Shown here: positions 13,641 through 14,797 of the stretch, one piece after another
Layout of the letters: each line of letters opens with the position of its first letter
Position numbering within the stretch: the stretch's first letter is position 1
Source of the DNA: CAYTTA01 sp964440655
Lineage (GTDB): Bacteria; Bacteroidota; Rhodothermia; Balneolales; Balneolaceae
Length of the DNA stretch: 14,797 nucleotides
Reading direction: 5' to 3'
Assembly (NCBI GenBank): GCA_964440655.1
Contig: CAYTTA010000057.1
Coordinates: 1 to 14,797, forward strand
Made by a program: the position numbers and the translations under genes
The notes under the pieces: model-generated
Told to the model about the DNA's origin: nothing
Seen by the model: only the letters and a program-made list of their open reading frames with translations
The model's database searches: none

Positions 13641-14324
13641 TCACCGCCCCTCTATCTCCCAGGTAAAACCGATCACGCCCCTTTCTCTAAGCCTGCCATA
13701 GATCAAGCCGGTATAGTGCTGCAGGTAACGGATCGTATTTAAATGCAGTTCAAACCGGGTGACAGGATACCAGTCAAAACCTGACTCACCATCCAGGGGA
13801 AGCGAGGATATGGCGTGATCCAGGTTCATTTCCAGGTCTTTAATAAATGCCAGCAGTTCATTTTTTGTATGATGCAGATCGAATCTGGATCCCCTCGGAT
13901 TCCCCGGTGATGACTCGCCAGAGGCAATGGGTGACGGGTCGCCCGAAGCACCGGGCAGCGTCTCGTCCGCTTTCCCTGAGGGAGCTTCTTCCCATTTGCG
14001 GGGTTTTTCCACGGCCGGACTGGGTGGCAGGACAACGTTCAGGAAGGGATCCGATCCACCCGGATTCTCGCCATGGTGTTTTTCGGGATCGGTAAGATAT
14101 TCCGCTCCCTCGATTGCACCTACCCAAGGTTCATAACTCTCGGGCCCTGAACCCAGGTAGTATTTTACCGACCATAAGGCATGATAAGCGATCTGCCAGA
14201 TCGGGTTTTTGAACTCGGTGCTGGACCAGTGATCGAGCGGTGTTTGCTCAATAGCTACTCGGAGCATCCGGAGAGCGGCCCGATACTGGGATGCGAGAAT
14301 CTCGTTCATTGCTTCATACTTCAT
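13641..14324 (-). CDS. DinB-like (metal-site four-helix) protein
   Basis: This 227-residue protein resembles the DinB/YfiT superfamily. An N-terminal helix (NEILASQYRAALRMLRVAIE) is followed by NPIWQIAYHALWSVKYYLG, carrying H48. A C-terminal helix, LNTIRYLQHYTGLIYGRLRE, carries H203. Family members place two or three His on such helices to bind a divalent metal, and several act as thiol-dependent transferases or stress proteins; the substrate here is unknown. Residues 101-146 form a Pro/Ser/Gly-rich insert (ASGDPSPIASGESSPGNPRG) not expected in the family. The ATG at 14324 is preferred over the upstream in-frame ATG at 14447 because a good AAGAGGAG lies 8 nt before it and it begins the first helix. 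It converges on the outer-membrane barrel gene. Confidence 0.72.
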   Translation of the reverse strand: MKYEAMNEILASQYRAALRMLRVAIEQTPLDHWSSTEFKNPIWQIAYHALWSVKYYLGSGPESYEPWVGAIEGAEYLTDPEKHHGENPGGSDPFLNVVLPPSPAVEKPRKWEEAPSGKADETLPGASGDPSPIASGESSPGNPRGSRFDLHHTKNELLAFIKDLEMNLDHAISSLPLDGESGFDWYPVTRFELHLNTIRYLQHYTGLIYGRLRERGVIGFTWEIEGR

Positions 14325-14332
14325 GGCAGGCA

Positions 14333-14340
14333 CTCCTCTT
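14333..14340 (-). promoter_or_regulatory. Ribosome-binding site deciding the DinB-like start
   Basis: AAGAGGAG on the minus strand lies 8 nt before the ATG at 14324. It stands out because most genes here have no recognisable Shine-Dalgarno sequence. Confidence 0.6.
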
Positions 14341-14441
14341 CCCGGAGAAGCAATTTTGTTCCAATTTCTTCCAATCCGCAATGAATCTGCCGGTTCAAAA
14401 ATTCCCTGAGAGGTTCGGTGATGATGTGCCTGACTATCCGG

Positions 14442-14797
14442 CGCCAATTCAAACTGAGGCGCCGATAACGGAATAACAATAGAGGGTTGTTGGATGATGA
14501 CGTCCTGGGCTATCGGTCTTTATTCTTATGAACAGCAGAATTCTGGAATAAAACAGCAGCCGCCAATTCAAACAGAGGCACTGAAAACGGAATAAAAACA
14601 GAGGGTTTTGAATGATGATGTCCGGGGCTATCGGTCTTTATTCTTATGAACAGCAGAATTCTGGAATAAAACAGCAGCCGCCAATTCAAACAGAGGCACT
14701 GAAAACGGAATAAAAACAGAGGGTTTTGAATGATGATGTCCGGGGCTATCGGTCTTTATTCTTATGAACAGCAGAATTCTGGAATAAAACAGCAGCC
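14442..14797 (+). repeat. Dispersed hairpin element, right tandem array (118-bp period)
   Basis: Two copies of a 118-bp unit (14561-14678, 14679-14796) appear identical by eye. An older copy precedes them (14442-14560, 119 bp), and a more decayed trace is visible from about 14390. Each unit holds two inverted-repeat modules: TTATTCT-18 nt-GGAATAA, 12 nt, CAATTCA-18 nt-GGAATAA, then an AACAGAGGGTTTTGAATGATG box and CTATCGGT. The array continues past the window end. The space between the DinB-like start and the array (14325-14441) holds nothing else I recognise. Confidence 0.92.

Noticed and set aside
14442..14797. Integron attC sites or an insertion sequence
   Set aside because: No GTTRRRY/RYYYAAC core sites, no integrase or transposase, and no terminal inverted repeats around a gene.
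1..14797. tRNA, rRNA or known riboswitch
   Set aside because: I saw no cloverleaf, rRNA-like segment or recognisable riboswitch core on either strand by eye.

Overview
The window most resembles chromosomal DNA of a Gram-negative member of the Bacteroidota/Rhodothermota/Balneolota group. This is inferred from gene content (a BatB-like VWA protein, a large multi-SLBB export protein, a Bacteroidota-style Wzi barrel, an outer-membrane protein ending in an aromatic residue) and from the near absence of Shine-Dalgarno sequences before most starts. It is not proven. The DNA is GC-rich and contains two 100-N scaffold gaps (4809-4908 and 8801-8900). Each gap sits inside a repeat array.

Layout from left to right. 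A HAD phosphatase (263-1030, +) converges with and slightly overlaps a BatB-like VWA membrane protein (1005-2069, -). Upstream of the VWA gene on the same strand is a six-SLBB polysaccharide-export protein (2212-4680), whose 5' leader is an array of 19-bp mini-hairpin units. Next come a glycerate 2-kinase (5246-6868, -) and, only 3 bp upstream of it, a Fic-fold protein (6872-8464, -) whose catalytic and inhibitory motifs are both lost. Then, after 610 bp of repeats, there is a Wzi-type capsule-assembly barrel (9075-10727, -). A repeat-rich divergent region with an interrupted small gene leads to an uncharacterised outer-membrane barrel (11337-13451, +). This converges with a DinB-like metal-site protein (13641-14324, -).

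The SLBB and Wzi proteins both belong to surface-polysaccharide export and surface attachment, so the window probably contributes to envelope or capsule biology. No Wzx, Wzy, Wzc or glycosyltransferase is present. The Fic-like and glycerate kinase genes look like a two-gene operon; a functional link between them is unknown.

The most unusual property is the density of short tandem repeats. Inside genes the units are multiples of 3 (9, 12, 21, 24 bp) and lengthen signal peptides and loops without breaking frame. Outside genes they have other lengths (14, 19, 31, 75, 118 bp). Separately, one dispersed element recurs at the left edge, the centre (inverted) and the right edge. It is built from 7-bp arms TTATTCC/GGAATAA that are always exactly 18 nt apart, followed by a conserved ACAGAGGGTTTT box. 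The degenerate Fic protein and this invariant-spacing element are the two best candidates for something undescribed.
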